From Solanum dulcamara (taxonomy: Eukaryota > Streptophyta > Magnoliopsida > Solanales > Solanaceae): a stretch of 64,000 nt of DNA. Made by a program: the position numbers and the translations under genes. The stretch spans positions 14,168,740 through 14,232,739 of the forward strand of contig NC_077245.1 in the NCBI RefSeq assembly GCF_947179165.1. Reading direction: 5' to 3'. Under the pieces are notes generated by a model. That model did no database searches and was not told the origin of the DNA. It saw only the letters and a list, made by a program, of their open reading frames with translations. Numbering within the stretch: position 1 is the first letter of the stretch; each line of letters starts with the position of its first letter. This document shows, piece by piece, positions 24,281 through 36,524 of this stretch.

Positions 24281-26397
24281 ATGGCTAAACAAAGTGATAA
24301 GGTGATAGGTGAAAGTAAGGCTACAAATGCAGCAAGTCATGCTGAGATAACTTTGTCAGCTAGTGCTAAAAGAAGGAGAAAAAGGCCTGCTGCTTGGGAT
24401 CATTTTGCAGAAGTTGAAACTTCTGAAGGTACGAAAATAAAATATAGCCATTGCTATAAGTTGTACTATTTTAAGTCAACAGATGGTACGTCGACTCTTC
24501 TTGGTCATTTATTGACATGTCCAAAACTTCCTACTCCTCTTGTTGATAAAAAACAATCAACCATAGGCTTTAAATCTATTCTGGGGGGTAGTCAAAATGA
24601 TGTAGTTGTTGTCTCTTGAAAATTTGACCAAGAAAAGTGTAGGAAGGCTTTATGTCGCATGGTAATAGTTGATGAGCTTCCTTTTAGTTTTGTCGAACAA
24701 GAAGATTTTAAAGAATTTATGAAAATGGCTCAACCTCATTTTTGGATTCCTTTTTGTAGTACTGTAACTAAGGACTATTTTAATCTATTTAATGAAGAAA
24801 AAAAAAGTTGAGGAGGTATTTTATAGAAACAAAACAAAGAATTTGTATTACCATTGATACATGGTCTTTTATACAAAGAATCAATTACATGTGTATCACT
24901 GCCCATTGGATCAATAGTGATTGAAACATGCACAAGAAAATACTTAATTTTTGTCCTATTATTAGCCATAAAGGTGAAGATATGGCAAATGATATTAGTA
25001 GGTGCTTACGTGAGTGGGAATAAATATGATCTTCACTGTCACAGTTGATAATGCAAGCTCAAATGATGTGACAATGAAAATATTATCTAAGCAATTAACA
25101 AAAATGAGAACTAATTTGATGAATGGTAATCACCTTCACGTGAGGTGTATGGCTCATATCATGAATCTTGTTGTCCGGAATGGTTTAAAAGAATGTTCTT
25201 TGTCTATAGAACGTGTTAGGCATGCAATTAGATATGTTAGGCAGTCTCCTGCGAAGTTGAAAAGATTTCAAGAAAATTTTGACGATGAACAACTTAGTTG
25301 CAAAAAATCTTTATGCTTAGACGTTCCAACTAGGTGGAATTCCACCTATCTGATGTTGGGTAGGGCTGTTGAATTTTAAAATGCATTTTCAAATTATGCT
25401 TCCCGTGAAATTGGCCTGAGACATTATCTTGAAAATTCTTATGTTGAAATTGGAATCACTGCTGGTGAACTTTTGAATAGTGATTGGGTCCATGTAAAAA
25501 GAATTACGAGATTTCTTGAAATATTTTATCTTCTTACTTTGAAAATATCTGAATCACGTTATGTTATGTCAAATCTTTATTTTCTTGAAATTTGTGCGGT
25601 TGCTGTTTATTTGAATTAATTGATGGAAAGCGAAGACACTGGTTTAAGCGATATGGCAAAAAAGATGCAAAAACATTTAATAAGTATTAGGGAGATTCAG
25701 CAAAAATGAACAAGATAATTTTTATTTCGTGTATTTTGGATCCTCGTTACAAGCTTGAATCAGTTAGCTATGCATTTGTAAAGATGCTTGGGGAAAAAGG
25801 GTCATGTATATAAGCAGAAATAAAGAAGTACATGACTTCATTATTTAGCGAGTATGTAAAATCCAACTCAAAAGGCAGCATGCTTGCTCAATCTTCACCT
25901 TGCTCTTCACTGGACACTTCTACTTCCGGGCTTTCTAGCAGTCAAGTAAGTATCCAAAGTACAGTAATTTTATAATCATTAATGAAATATCTAAAGAACT
26001 ATAAAACAGCAAATGGAGGTGTGGATGCTAGAATGAAGTTAGATAAATTTTTGGTGAAGAAACTGAGGATGATAGTAAAGAATTTAACATCATAAACTGG
26101 TGGAAAATGAACTCAGCTAGATTTTCTATTCTTGCTGAGATGACTTGTGATGCATTAGCTGTACCAATTTTAAGTATAGCATCTAAATCTGCATTTAGTA
26201 CGGAAGGACGTCTTCTAGATTCATTTAGGAGTTCATTGACTCCTAATTTAGTGCAAGCTCTAGTATGTCTTCAAGATTGGCTTCGAAGTAAAAAATTAAA
26301 ACAATCTTTTAGCGTTGAGGAAGATCTTGATAATCTCGAACAGCTTGAACAAGGTAATGATACTTTTTATTATATTTGTTGTATATTATTGTTGTAA
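24281..26397 (+). pseudogene. hAT transposase, RICESLEEPER/DAYSLEEPER-like (broken)
   Basis: A BED-type zinc-finger region lies at 24281-24619 (RKRPAAWDHF, then SHC...TSTLLGHLLTC); the first cysteine of the finger appears as tyrosine. The RNase-H-fold catalytic region follows, with KFDQEKCRKAL and VDELPFSFVE near 24640, TVDNASSND near 25030, HVRCMAHIMNL near 25140 and LDVPTRWNSTY near 25315. The C-terminal hAT dimerisation domain is at 26107-26330 (LAVPILSIASKSAFSTEGR). Stops at 24617 and 25378, frame changes near 24800 and 25620-25720, and a further break near 25970 make it non-functional. The related gene RICESLEEPER is domesticated in other plants; this copy shows no sign of that. Confidence 0.9.
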
Positions 26398-27118
26398 ATG
26401 GTTTATACTTATTACATGACTCATTATGATAATTTTCTCTTCAGATTTAGCCAACACTGGGAAATACCCTACGCCTACTGTAATTGACATATAAATATAT
26501 ATTTGTGAGAACTAATGTACTTGCTACTTGCTACTCCTTTGTAATAGTGAGTACTCTCTTTGTTTAACATGCATTGTTGAAATTCTTTAGCATTGTGTTA
26601 TCTAATTTGAAGCAGGAGTAGACATTTGAGAATTGTTTGATTTAATATGATTTGTATTCATTTGTTGAATATAGGAGAACTGGGAAGAATGCGCTTCCAC
26701 AAGAAAATAAAGACGAGTAGAAAGCTGTTTGAGTTTATTTTGATCAGTAATGGAGTTGCAGTTGCTCTTTTATATGTTAGGTAGATAAACAAACAGATTC
26801 ACGCAAGGAATTTTTTTTAACTTGAGTGCAGACATCATTAAAGGAACTTTTTTAATTTGAAGCCCCCACATTGTGTTGTACTATTTATTTAGCTGGTTCT
26901 ATTTGGATTATGTATGATTCATCTCGCTTGAGTTAGCATACTTTACACTGGTTTACCTTGATGGATAATCCTTATTTGCATGACATTGACATTGAGTAGA
27001 TGCTGAATACATAGTGTAGTGATTTTATGACTTAAGTTGTTTTCAATACATTTTGATGAAAATTTCCAGTAGATAATGATTTTTTGCATCACTTCAAGAG
27101 CAAGAGTGTATTAATCTC

Positions 27119-27441
27119 AGTGTAGTCTTAACTGTTAAGTTGTGTGTAGTGTGTACTATCAACTGTGTACTCTTCTTGAATCTTGACTGCTATGGTGGTT
27201 GTAGGCCTGTATATTGTTGTTAATCTATTCACAATTCACATATGACATATTGATTATCTTAGTGTAGTGTTAACTGTTAAGTTGTGTGTACTGTCAACTG
27301 TGTACTCTTCTTGAATCTTGACTGCCATGGTGGCTGTAGGCCTGTATATTGTGAAAGCGTGAAGTTTAAGTGGTTGTAGCTTGTAGGCCTATATATTGTT
27401 GTTAATTTATTCACAACTTCACATATGCCATATTGATTATC
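27119..27441. repeat. 142-bp tandem duplication near the right end of the hAT element
   Basis: The block starting 'agtgtagtcttaactgttaa' at 27119 recurs at 27261 with few changes. A third, partial copy ('gtaggcctatatattgttg') runs to about 27441. It is non-coding. Confidence 0.8.
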
Positions 27442-28092
27442 TGTTTACCTAACTTACATTGTGCATGCTTGTTGAGAAGGGGAATTGAAGTAAGTGGCAG
27501 AAATTTTACATGTTACGATACCATTGATACACCCCCCGATAACCGTCTGATAATTGCTAATTCGATACCGAACCAACCGATATCTTATAGGTTGGATAGC
27601 AGATTAGTACTTTTAAAAGCCGATAACCATTAAGTTAAACCGTTAAGCATAATAATTCGTCCGATCCGCCTGATAAGCACCCCTACTTAGAAGAGTGAGA
27701 ATTTGTTCGAGTACAAGGGTGAGCTAAATATTTCATGCTGCCGTGGACTCTCTACTATTTCTAATCCTTCTTTCGATACTTAGATCTTCAGACACTGATT
27801 ATTTTTTTAATGACTTTCTTGTGGGAATTGTTCTCCCTTTTTAGACTTGTTAGTTTTAGAATTTTGTATGAGTGACTTTTAGTTCCTAGGATGTTTTCCG
27901 CATGTTAAATTTGTTGACTAGATTATTTCTGAATTTATGGGAACTCAATACTAATTATTGATTAAACTTGCTTCCGGATTCTTAAATTATTTATATCTCA
28001 CAAGTGTTGTTAGCTTGGGCTATTAAAATGATTCTTCCACCATAGGGTTAGTGTGGGTGCTAATCATGGCGGGTCGAAATCGTGACGATGCA

Positions 28093-29325
28093 TTTTCTTT
28101 ACTCATTTTTATTTGTCTACAATGAATTTTTCACAACTTTTAAGAAATATTCCCTAAAGGGATATACAAAAATTAATGTAACCGATAAATTGAACCAAAA
28201 AATGTTATTGGTTTATCGGTATTGAATTATTGGATTAATAATTTTTAAATAATTTTTTAATTTTGTTATTTGTTTATCAATTTGATTTCTAATTTTATGA
28301 TATTTATTAATGGTTAAAGTGATAACTACCTAATAAGATTAAATTAAAATTACAATTTTACGCTAATTATTTAACAACGACTTTAACATTTTACCAATTC
28401 TATTTTCTAAATTTTTATATTCGGCCATATGCAACACAAACTAGCCTCTCTACCTCTCTATTGGGATACCTTGTCTCTTCTCAACACAAACTAAAACTAG
28501 TATTACCTTCCCTCTTCTCAATTTTAGATTAATTAGGATAAAGATAAATAATTAATGTTGTTTTTGCAAGTTATTACATTAAATCTTTAGAAGAAATCCG
28601 AACAATTCTATCTTAATAAAAGGATCAATGTAGAAATGTGTGTTGCACTTTTATTCTTGCTACTATTTATATTTTATGAACATCGTGTATATATAATTAT
28701 TTGAGCATTTTCTTATCGGTTAAATCAGAAGCAAACCGTTAAGGATCAAAAATCAATTAATCAAAAATCAATAAAAAATATCTTATTAATTTATTTTTTC
28801 AGTTTCGCATGTTCACAAATCAAAAATCGATAATTGAGTTAATACTACACATAAAATAGAATCGGCCGACCCACATTCCTACTTCGTACCACTTTGTTAC
28901 CTTTTATCAATTTAAACGTTAATATCTCTTCATAGATATTTTCTCCTTAAGCTCTCTTCAAGAAATAAAAAGAGAGTTAATCCAAATAACCACAATATTG
29001 AAATATGTGTATGTACTTTTCATAGATTTCTATGTTAATTTGTCAATATTTTAAAGTTTCAAAAATAGTTATTATTAAGCAAATTAAAATGAATATACCC
29101 AATTATATTTTGATTTTCTAAAAGGATGACAAGTAAAGTGGTTAAAGGTCCCTCCTAATTACTTCCTCCATTCCAATAAATAAATTTCTAGCACCTTTTT
29201 AATGGTACAAAATGAATGAATTTTCCAAAATTTCAAAATTTAAAGATGTATTAGTCCCTCCATTTTGTATTAGTTGTCCATATTTTTAAAATAGTTATTA
29301 TAAATTACTTGTCAATTCACAAAGT
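28093..29325. other. Intergenic with a hAT-like relic and MITE fragments
   Basis: No gene. The phrases 'ttggtttatcggtattgaa' (near 28210) and 'cttatcggttaaatcaga' (near 28712) resemble the subterminal sequence of the hAT element at 22845, so about 28165-28885 may be a non-autonomous relative whose ends I cannot fix. Two Stowaway-like starts ('acttcctccattcc' near 29161 and 'gtccctccattttg' near 29254) have no visible right ends. Confidence 0.45.
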
Positions 29326-30250
29326 TGTCACGATCCAAAATAGGCCATGAGTGACACCCACACTTAACTTCCTAGATGGGAGAACCAACGATACAAATCC
29401 CAACTTATAAAATATGACAAAAACGCGGAAGCTCAATTTATGAGAGTAAGAGATAATAAAATCACTAAAGTCTATTAGATACGTCTTTCCAAAACCTGAA
29501 AGTCATCACTTCAAAGACATCTAATTCTAAAATACTAAGTCTAAAAATATCAAATACCAGAATAAATAAATAACTTAATGTGTTCAAAAACTAAGGACAT
29601 CATGCTATGCCCGAGAGAATCCATTACGAACTAGAAGAAATAACTCACCCTGAAACCTGATGCACTAGACACTGGCTAGAGCTAGGGTCGAGTCAAAGTG
29701 GATGAAATACTTGCTGCACTGCACAAAATAAAATAAAGAAAAATACAAGTAGGGATCAGTACATGACAACATGTACTGAGTAGGTATCATCGGCCGATTC
29801 AAAATAGAAATTAATATGCATAAAGTAATAGCGAAAAATCAGCCATAGCACTTAATAGGTGAAAACCAATAAGATCAAGATCAAGTGACAACACAGTGAA
29901 CAATTTCATAACCCGTCAACAATATCAAGATCACACATGAGGACTCAGGCCTCCACATCACGCTCTTTTGGAAAATTAGTTATTGGAGATTGGGTAACAT
30001 TAAGATATATTTATTTTCCTTTAATATTATCATGTCGGAATGTGACATCCGATCCAAATAAACCGTGTTGGAATATGACACCCGATCCAAATATACTATG
30101 TCGAAATATGACACCCAATCCCAAATATACCTTATCAGAATGTGACACCCGATCTTAATATACCGTATCGGAATGTGACACCCAATCCAAATATAATTAA
30201 TTTATCTTTCTTTATTATTATATTCCACTTCATTAGTAATATTTTATCAA
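29326..30250 (-). mobile_element. Gypsy-like LTR fragment related to family B
   Basis: The plus strand begins TGTCACGATCC, the reverse complement of an LTR end ...GGATCGTGACA like that of family B. It carries five units of the GTCACRTTCCGACA tandem in reverse orientation (about 30036-30190). The other end of the LTR is missing or diverged past about 30250, so it is a partial copy, possibly the 3' LTR of the element whose coding remnant lies at 30300-31075. Confidence 0.72.
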
Positions 30251-30299
30251 GTTTTTTTTATTCAACACACCATTTTTGATAGGGCAATTTTAAAATACG

Positions 30300-31075
30300 G
30301 AAGATCAATTTTGAAAGAAGGCCTGCCTGATAAGCAATGGATAGAAAGTGGGATCCACGAGGAGTACCTCGTCAAAGTCCGGGAGTGGCACCCCGGCCAC
30401 CTTGCACATAACAGAGATAAAGCCTGGAAGAAAGAATGCCTTCTTGTTACCACGGTACAATATTTTCCACTCTGACAAAATCTGAGCCACCATATTCAGG
30501 CCTATCCCCTAAATAACACAAGCCACCACAAGACCTCGCAGAAAGGTCACGTTGGTGCGGTTGCCTGACGGGTAGATCCTCCTATCCACCAAGTGTGGCC
30601 ACCTCTTGGAACCTCGTCTGACCAGTCCGTGCTAGTTTTACCCTCTATATTGGGCCAGTAGACCTTGTTTCTACGCTCTATGTCTATCTTCCTCAACTTG
30701 GTTTCGTAGTCAGCATTGGAGGCCTCAGGTACCTTTAGTACAACATTGATGTAAGAGGGACTCAGTGGGATTTATACTCCTTGAATGCAAATGATGGGGT
30801 TAGGATCGTCTCAGCATACGGGTAGAGAGTATAGAATAGAACTCCCTCACCCAATCAGTGCATTCGGAGAGAGGGGATTCAGTCAAGGGGACCCACCCAA
30901 ACTCTTCCATCCTATCATGAAAAATGGGTAGCTTATTCTCCACCCCACCATGTAGAAGCCCCTCTTGGGAAGGAACTTGTTATTCCGATAGTCGTAATAT
31001 CGCTCTCGGATAGCGGCATCGGGGAATCGGACAAATGGGAGGTTAGCATTGTCGTTGTGAGCCATAGTACTATAT
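30300..31075 (-). pseudogene. Broken 'putative plant transposon protein' domain
   Basis: Read on the minus strand from about 31060, the pieces FPDAAIRERYYDYRNNKFLP, DWVREFYS (near 30845), a WWIGG piece (near 30585) and LNMVAQILSEWK...FLPGFISVMCKVAGVPLPDF (30370-30500) follow one another in the order of a domain I recall from many Solanaceae LTR-element proteins, annotated as 'putative plant transposon protein'. Its biochemical role is unknown to me. Several stops and shifts break it (for example near 30770 and 30520). It sits between a minus-strand LTR fragment and a leader-like region, so it probably belongs to a non-autonomous LTR element. Confidence 0.65.
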
Positions 31076-32019
31076 GTGAAAGTTACATAAAAATTTCTAT
31101 TAAAACTCAGTAGTATAAGTGTAAATATCGAGGTGGGGGTGGGGAGAAGGGCCTCAAATATGAGGCCACTGCCTGGCAAAATCTCACCAGAGCGGCAGGA
31201 TTCTGCCAGTGTGGCCCGCCAGAGCTGACATTATCTGGAAAGAACACCAAGCGCAATTCATGGCACCTCCCCACCCTAAATCACTTATTTCTTCAAATTT
31301 TTTACAGATCAGCATTTCTAATTATCCTAACATCCTTATTTGTAAAGGAAATTGGTTCAAAAACTCCAAATAGTTGGCATGATCAAGGTTTAGGAAAAGA
31401 AAAACCTTTCAAATTCCACCTCTACCTTCTAGTCTGATTTGGGTGAAATTCGCTGCTCACCTTACGCCTAAGATGTCAGAAAGACATTGTGGACGTAAGG
31501 GGATGGTCAATGCTACGTTAATATATCAATGCAAGCAATGTGTTACAAAAAGAGTTGAAAACTACCCTATGAGCCTTTGATTTTATGGATTTTTAGCATA
31601 TTAAGCATTAGAATGCAAGTAGTAGCAATAATCTAAAGTTAAGGACAAGATTCTTACAGTAGAGTGGATGATCAGAGTGAGGAGTTTGAGAGAGTTTTGG
31701 GGGAGTTTAAGTGGGATAATATGAAGAATGGGGAGAAACCATTTTTCTCCCCACTCTTTACTATTCGCGTCATCTTGCCAGAGCGGCAGGATTCCCGCTA
31801 CAGAGGCACCACTTCAGAAAAAACATGGGTCAATTTTTTTTCTTTAAGTAATCCTTGTCGGACGTGTATTCATGGTAATTACATTCACACCATAATTCGG
31901 AGTACACAAATTTTTCTTAGATTATGGGTAGGGGTCATTTCTTCAAGCGTTCCCTAAATCGGCTCGTGTCTTTCCTCAAGTGTCGTTCGGGGACGAACAA
32001 GGGGTAAATTGATATCTAT
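31076..32019. other. LTR-element leader and 3' internal remnants
   Basis: 31076-31660 looks like the untranslated leader of the minus-strand element. 31670-32019 is oriented the other way and ends 'cgttcggggacgaacaaggg' just before the LTR at 32020. This resembles the 3' internal end of Solanaceae gypsy elements, where the polyprotein terminus and purine-rich tract precede the 3' LTR. No intact gene is present. Confidence 0.45.
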
Positions 32020-33921
32020 TGTAACAACACGAATCGTCGTTAGATAAGATTAGAAGAAAATGCAAGAATTTTGCTCGACTGGGTCCTACTATCCCGCTAG
32101 GGAGGGATGGTCTCGCCTGAGCGGGAATATGGCCGCCAGAGTGGGAGGGCATGGGTCAAAACTTAAGTCACAATTTTCTTATTTCGCCTACTTTCCCCAA
32201 GTGTAAGTTAGAGGTGAGGGTTACTACAAAAACCCTCCAAAAGCTGCTCCTAACTTGCGAAGAAGAGGGGAAGGAATCTCAGCACCAGAAGACTTTCAAC
32301 CGGTGAAATTCAATCCTGTCTTGTCCGTAGAATATTTAGAACCAAGGATTTTAGCAGTGTTGTCTCTCCACAGTTACTTGGTGCCCAGATAGGCTAGGCG
32401 TTTCTTTTCTAAGTAGTAAATCTATACCTACTATGTAGTTTGGAAGAAAATTTAATGAAAAATCATATAACTAAGTTGTGGTCATGGGTCACGGGCATAA
32501 ATTCAGTTGTGTTAGGGTCTAATTCCAATGTGACATGGGTAAAAAAGTGTTGTAATAAGTGGGTAAATGTATTTATGGTGATATTATTGCATAGAAATGG
32601 TTATTTTATAATGGACATAGTATTATGTACAGATAAGGGAAACATGTTAGTCTTTATACAAATGATCACTTGCTGGCTTGTTTTGTGATGACCTGTTTTG
32701 TTAATATAATGTGTTCTATTGTTGATAGTTTGTGGTTGGTTTGCATAATTGGGTCGGGTGTCATATTCTGACACATTCTTGGATCAGATGTCACGTTTCG
32801 ACACGTATTTGGATGGTGTCACGTTCCAACACATTCTTGCATTGGGTGTCACATTCCGACATAAATATAACTGAATTGGGTCCCTTGGGAGGGCCAAGTA
32901 TGTATGTATGGATGGTCCCATGAGAGGACCTGATTATAGTTGTATTTTCATGCAATAATAATGTTAGGGGTAAATGTACCATAGATGAATAACCCCTTAG
33001 TTGAGGTGCGTTAGTTATAAAGAGATGCGAGTATGTATAAACTTATTGTGGTAAGAGGATAGGCCGTATTAGTCTTGGTGTGAAGTATTCTATATTCATA
33101 AGCTTAGAGGTGAAAGTTGCTTGTTCATATACAGTTTATCATTGAGGTTTTCACAAGTAACTGTGGTAGTAGTAGTGGGTACCTATGTCTAGGTTAGTGT
33201 GGAAGTGTGGTTGTGGAACGGCTAGGCCATATGTTGTGAGATAATTGGACCAAGATTGGTGGTGGCTAGGTAAAATCATTGAGCGGTTAAGATTGTTAGA
33301 TGGAGACTGTTGGAGTGATTGAACAATAGTAAGGTGGGTCCTTAACCCACAGGTCATTAACTGTAACTAGAATGTATAGTGAATCTCGAGAGCGTAGAGT
33401 GGTAAATACCTTAAGGTTGAAAGTAAGAGTGTATCAATGGATTGGGGTGGGAAAGTTAATAAAGTTTAACTATTATGATCTCTCTTATTTTTCTGTTCAT
33501 ATACGATGTGGTAGGTATTAGATAGTACGATGATGCCTACCAGTACGTATTATTTGTACTGATACTACTCTTGCTATGCCACTTAGTATAGTTTGATTGC
33601 AGGGTCAGTGGAGTTTCCTAGGCGAAGGCGAAGATGATTTTCCGATACCTCTTACTTTTCCTTTCTTGTAGTTGGAGCTGTGTCTTTCACTTGTATTGTA
33701 TCTTGTTTCTGTAGAGCTCTTGTACCTGTTTAGACTAGTATCCTTGGTTTTTTTTGTATAATTGTATAAGCTAGTTTTAAAAATAACCTTCTTTAGAATT
33801 TTGGCTTAAATACTTAAGTTGGACTTCAAATTCCGCAATGCTTTTATATAAGGGGTTAATGGTTCTCCTACTTAGATTGTAGAGTGGGTGCCCGCACGCC
33901 CCGATGGATTGGACCGTGACA
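32020..33921 (+). mobile_element. Gypsy-like LTR related to family B (probable 3' LTR)
   Basis: It runs from TGTAACAACACGAATCG to GGACCGTGACA (1902 bp). It carries the four-unit GTCACRTTCCGACA tandem at about 32750-32865. The bases before and after (TCTAT, TAACA) do not match, so it is not a simple solo LTR. This fits the 3' LTR of a 5'-truncated element. Confidence 0.72.
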
Positions 33922-35562
33922 TAACAATATAACAAGTTCACATAATACCAACTTTTTAAATTAATCACATTGTTTAAATAATAGATTTGTGACGTTTTTT
34001 AAATCAAATGTAACGATACGTTTTATGAGTTTAAAATGTGATCTCCAATATATAGCCAATGTCAGTAGTAACTCAACTATAGGAAAAGTTTGAAAATTCA
34101 TCATGTGATGGAGATAACCTTAGGTAAAAAATCGAATAAATAAATAAATAACTCATGCTATAAGTTTTGACAATCATTTTATTTTAACTATTGTAATTCT
34201 CAGGGATGAGATCGTGCTAAAAAAAGAAAAAAGAATAGTGCTAATTATCTTAGAACCCTCCCACAACCCGATCTCTGCATTTAATTGTCTCTTTCATATC
34301 CAATGATAATTCCATATAATAATAAGTCATTAAAAAAATTTAAAATTATAAATTTCATATTTCAAAAAAGTTAAATATCAATTCGAGTAATCTGATGATG
34401 TAAAAAAAAATGATAGTAATACATATACTTATACCTATACAAGAACGTGTCAATATTTAAGTGGATGCAAAATAATTTAAAGGTTTGGTGAAATAAAATA
34501 GAAAAAGTACTGTTTAAATTATAGTAAAAATAATCATAAGCTCCAATGACAATAGTTGGTAACTAGTTGAATCTTGAATCTGATTTTAGGAATCTACACA
34601 TCTCATTGTCCTCCAAGTTTTAGGGTGCCTTAAATGGATTCTCTCTCCGTTTTAAAATTAGTGTTATTTTAATTTATTTTATGTCCATTAAAAAAATAAA
34701 ATTAGATATAGTTTATCAAGTTATTCCTCTTTATTAGATATTTCAAAAAAATTAAACCCTATTAAAAGAAGTAGTTCTTTAGTATAAGAGTATAGTTAAA
34801 AATAACTATTCCATTTTGTCATAAATTCTTAAAGCGATAACTATTTTGAGACAATCTCTTTTTCCTAAACGACACTTATTTTAAGTCGAAGAAAGTAATA
34901 CTCCTTCCGTTTTATATTATTTGGACCATATTGACTTGACATATTCCTTAATAAAGTTTGATTAGAAGTGCATTTTATTAAACTAATCTTAATAGTTATA
35001 TTTTTGAAATTCTAAATTTGAATACTACTACTTTATATCGTTTTGATTTGTTAAAATTAATAAACAAAATGAAACTTATAGTTTTGATATAATCAAGTAA
35101 TATAAATGGTGAAAATAGTTAATTTATTGTAACTCCTATGCTCTAGTTAATTTATTGCAGCTCCGTATTAGTCTATGATTGTTATCCCTATCACCAATAC
35201 AAGTTACAAATTTATAAATGTAGGATATCATAAGTCATAAGTCAACCAAACATTTCCCACTTTTCTATACAAAATACTCTTAGCTTGCTTGAGTTATCTT
35301 ATTTCAAGGATTCAACAGATGGTTCTCCCCTAGATTCTTGTGCCAATATCATTCAGTTTATTTTATCTTTTTTTTAAAAAAAAAGAAGTTTCAATAAATG
35401 ATTATTATTTGGACGCTTTCGTTATTAGTACTAGTTCTTACCCAATACTCAAAAGGGGTAAACACAAAACAATAATAATTGATTATATTATACTATAATA
35501 CGATAAATGACAGCTTCAATCTCAATTGATGAAAAAAAATCACTTCTCCCTATTGTCATGTT
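33922..35562. other. Intergenic AT-rich stretch with MITE relics
   Basis: No gene. About 34638-34893 has inverted ends ('ctctctccgttttaaaatta' against a right end reading 'cgacacttattttaagtcga') and is a probable Stowaway-like MITE. A second start ('actccttccgttttatatta', near 34902) belongs to another such element with an unclear right end near 35105. Confidence 0.5.
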
Positions 35563-36179
35563 TAGGGGTGTACATGGAACGGGTTGATTCGGATTTTTTA
35601 TAAATCAAATTAAACTATTTGTATCGGGTTATTAAATCTATAAACCAAACCAAACCAATAAAGTCGGATTTTTTGATATTAATTTTTCTCGGATTTTTTC
35701 GGGTTTTTCGGGTTTCCATAGTATCTAATAAAAAACAAAGAGCGGTGCTTCTTAAAAAGAATTCTAGTACAAAATATCAACATATAAGATGGAGGCAGAA
35801 CACTGTTTGAAGTTTTAACTTTATAATATAACTTTATAAGATGAGCTTTTTTTTGTATATTATTTAGATGGTTTCTCAAGTCCAAATCTAAATGTAAGAA
35901 AGAAAAAATAATTATGAAAAAAAAATTTAAAATATTTATAAATTATATTTTAATAAATATTTTTATGTATAACATAATTTAAGAGTAGTATATCTATAAT
36001 CGGGTCGGTTTGGATTCGGTTTGACTTTTTTTAGTTAAAACCAAACCAACCCTATAATGGTCGGGTTTTTTTTCCAAACACCAAACCAAGTCAAACCAAA
36101 CCACTAGTCGAGTTTTTTTTCCGGTTTGATTCGATTTGTCTGTTTGATGCGATTTATCGATTTGCCTTATACAGCCCTA
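35563..36179 (+). mobile_element. hAT-type MITE, complete
   Basis: 617 bp from TAGGGGTGTACATGG to TATACAGCCCTA; the right end in reverse complement reads TAGGGCTGTATA. The flanks GTCATGTT (35555-35562) and GTCATATT (36180-36187) match at seven of eight bases, the hAT signature. 'Aaaccaaacc' tracts lie near both ends in opposite orientation. There is no transposase. It ends about 345 bp before the ATG of the GLTP gene. A truncated sister lies at 8743-9150. Confidence 0.85.
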
Positions 36180-36455
36180 GTCATATTTGATATTCATTTT
36201 GAACCTTAATTAATTTTATTAAATTCATGTCGGAAAATTTCACTCTGAAATATATCGACAATAGGAGAGAAAACATATATAATAAGGGAGAGAAGCTCCC
36301 ATCAGCTTTCATCAGAGACTTGAAAATAATATTTCTTAGAGCAAAAAATAATATTGTTACTTAAATATTCTAGTCATGTGACGATAACAATGACCAAAAC
36401 AACTGGTGAGCATTTTTTTAATATGGTAATTACTAAATATTTAAAAAGTTTTGTC

Positions 36456-36465
36456 ACTATATATA
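36456..36465 (+). promoter_or_regulatory. Probable TATA box of the GLTP gene
   Basis: ACTATATATA lies about 60 bp upstream of the chosen ATG (36525), which would give a short leader. A three-codon ATG frame at 36481-36492 may lie at or before the transcription start. Confidence 0.5.
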
Positions 36466-36524
36466 CAAGTTATATTTGAGATGAAGTGGTGAGAGAGAAG
36501 AAAGGTATTATTATTATTGATCAA

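Larger units (their letters stand above)
22845..27685 (+). mobile_element. hAT transposon (RICESLEEPER-like), degenerate
   Basis: The termini are short imperfect inverted repeats, TAGGGCTGTTCA and, on the other strand at the right end, TAGGGGTGCTTA. The flanks are TTTAGAAG (22837-22844) and CTTAGAAG (27686-27693), a 7-of-8 match to the 8-bp duplication that hAT elements make. The interior has one hAT transposase in plus orientation, broken by stops. Total 4841 bp. Subterminal regions are rich in 'ggcttattgg' and 'aaccgataacc'-type repeats, as is usual for hAT ends. Confidence 0.88.
21445..28087 (+). mobile_element. Solo LTR, gypsy-like family B (copy 1), split by a hAT element
   Basis: It starts TGTAACGACATGTG and ends ATCGTGACG, where CA has decayed to CG. 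Both sides carry ATGCA (21440-21444 and 28088-28092), a perfect target-site duplication. Removing the hAT element at 22845-27685 and one copy of its 8-bp duplication leaves about 1794 bp, matching the 1790 bp of the sister copy at 46059-47848. There is no coding region of its own. It contains a tandem of four units with a GTCACGTTCCGACA core (22440-22562). Confidence 0.88.

Noticed and set aside
28165..28885. A second complete hAT element
   Set aside because: Only subterminal-like phrases were seen. Neither terminal repeats nor an 8-bp duplication could be found.
32440..32688. 82-codon open frame in the LTR at 32020-33921
   Set aside because: It lies wholly inside an LTR, has no recognisable domain, and is not open in the related LTR copies.
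36486..36524. Upstream extension of the GLTP frame beginning MVREKKG
   Set aside because: It starts with GTG, not ATG. The ATG at 36525 (MKRRRD) matches what I recall of the family start.
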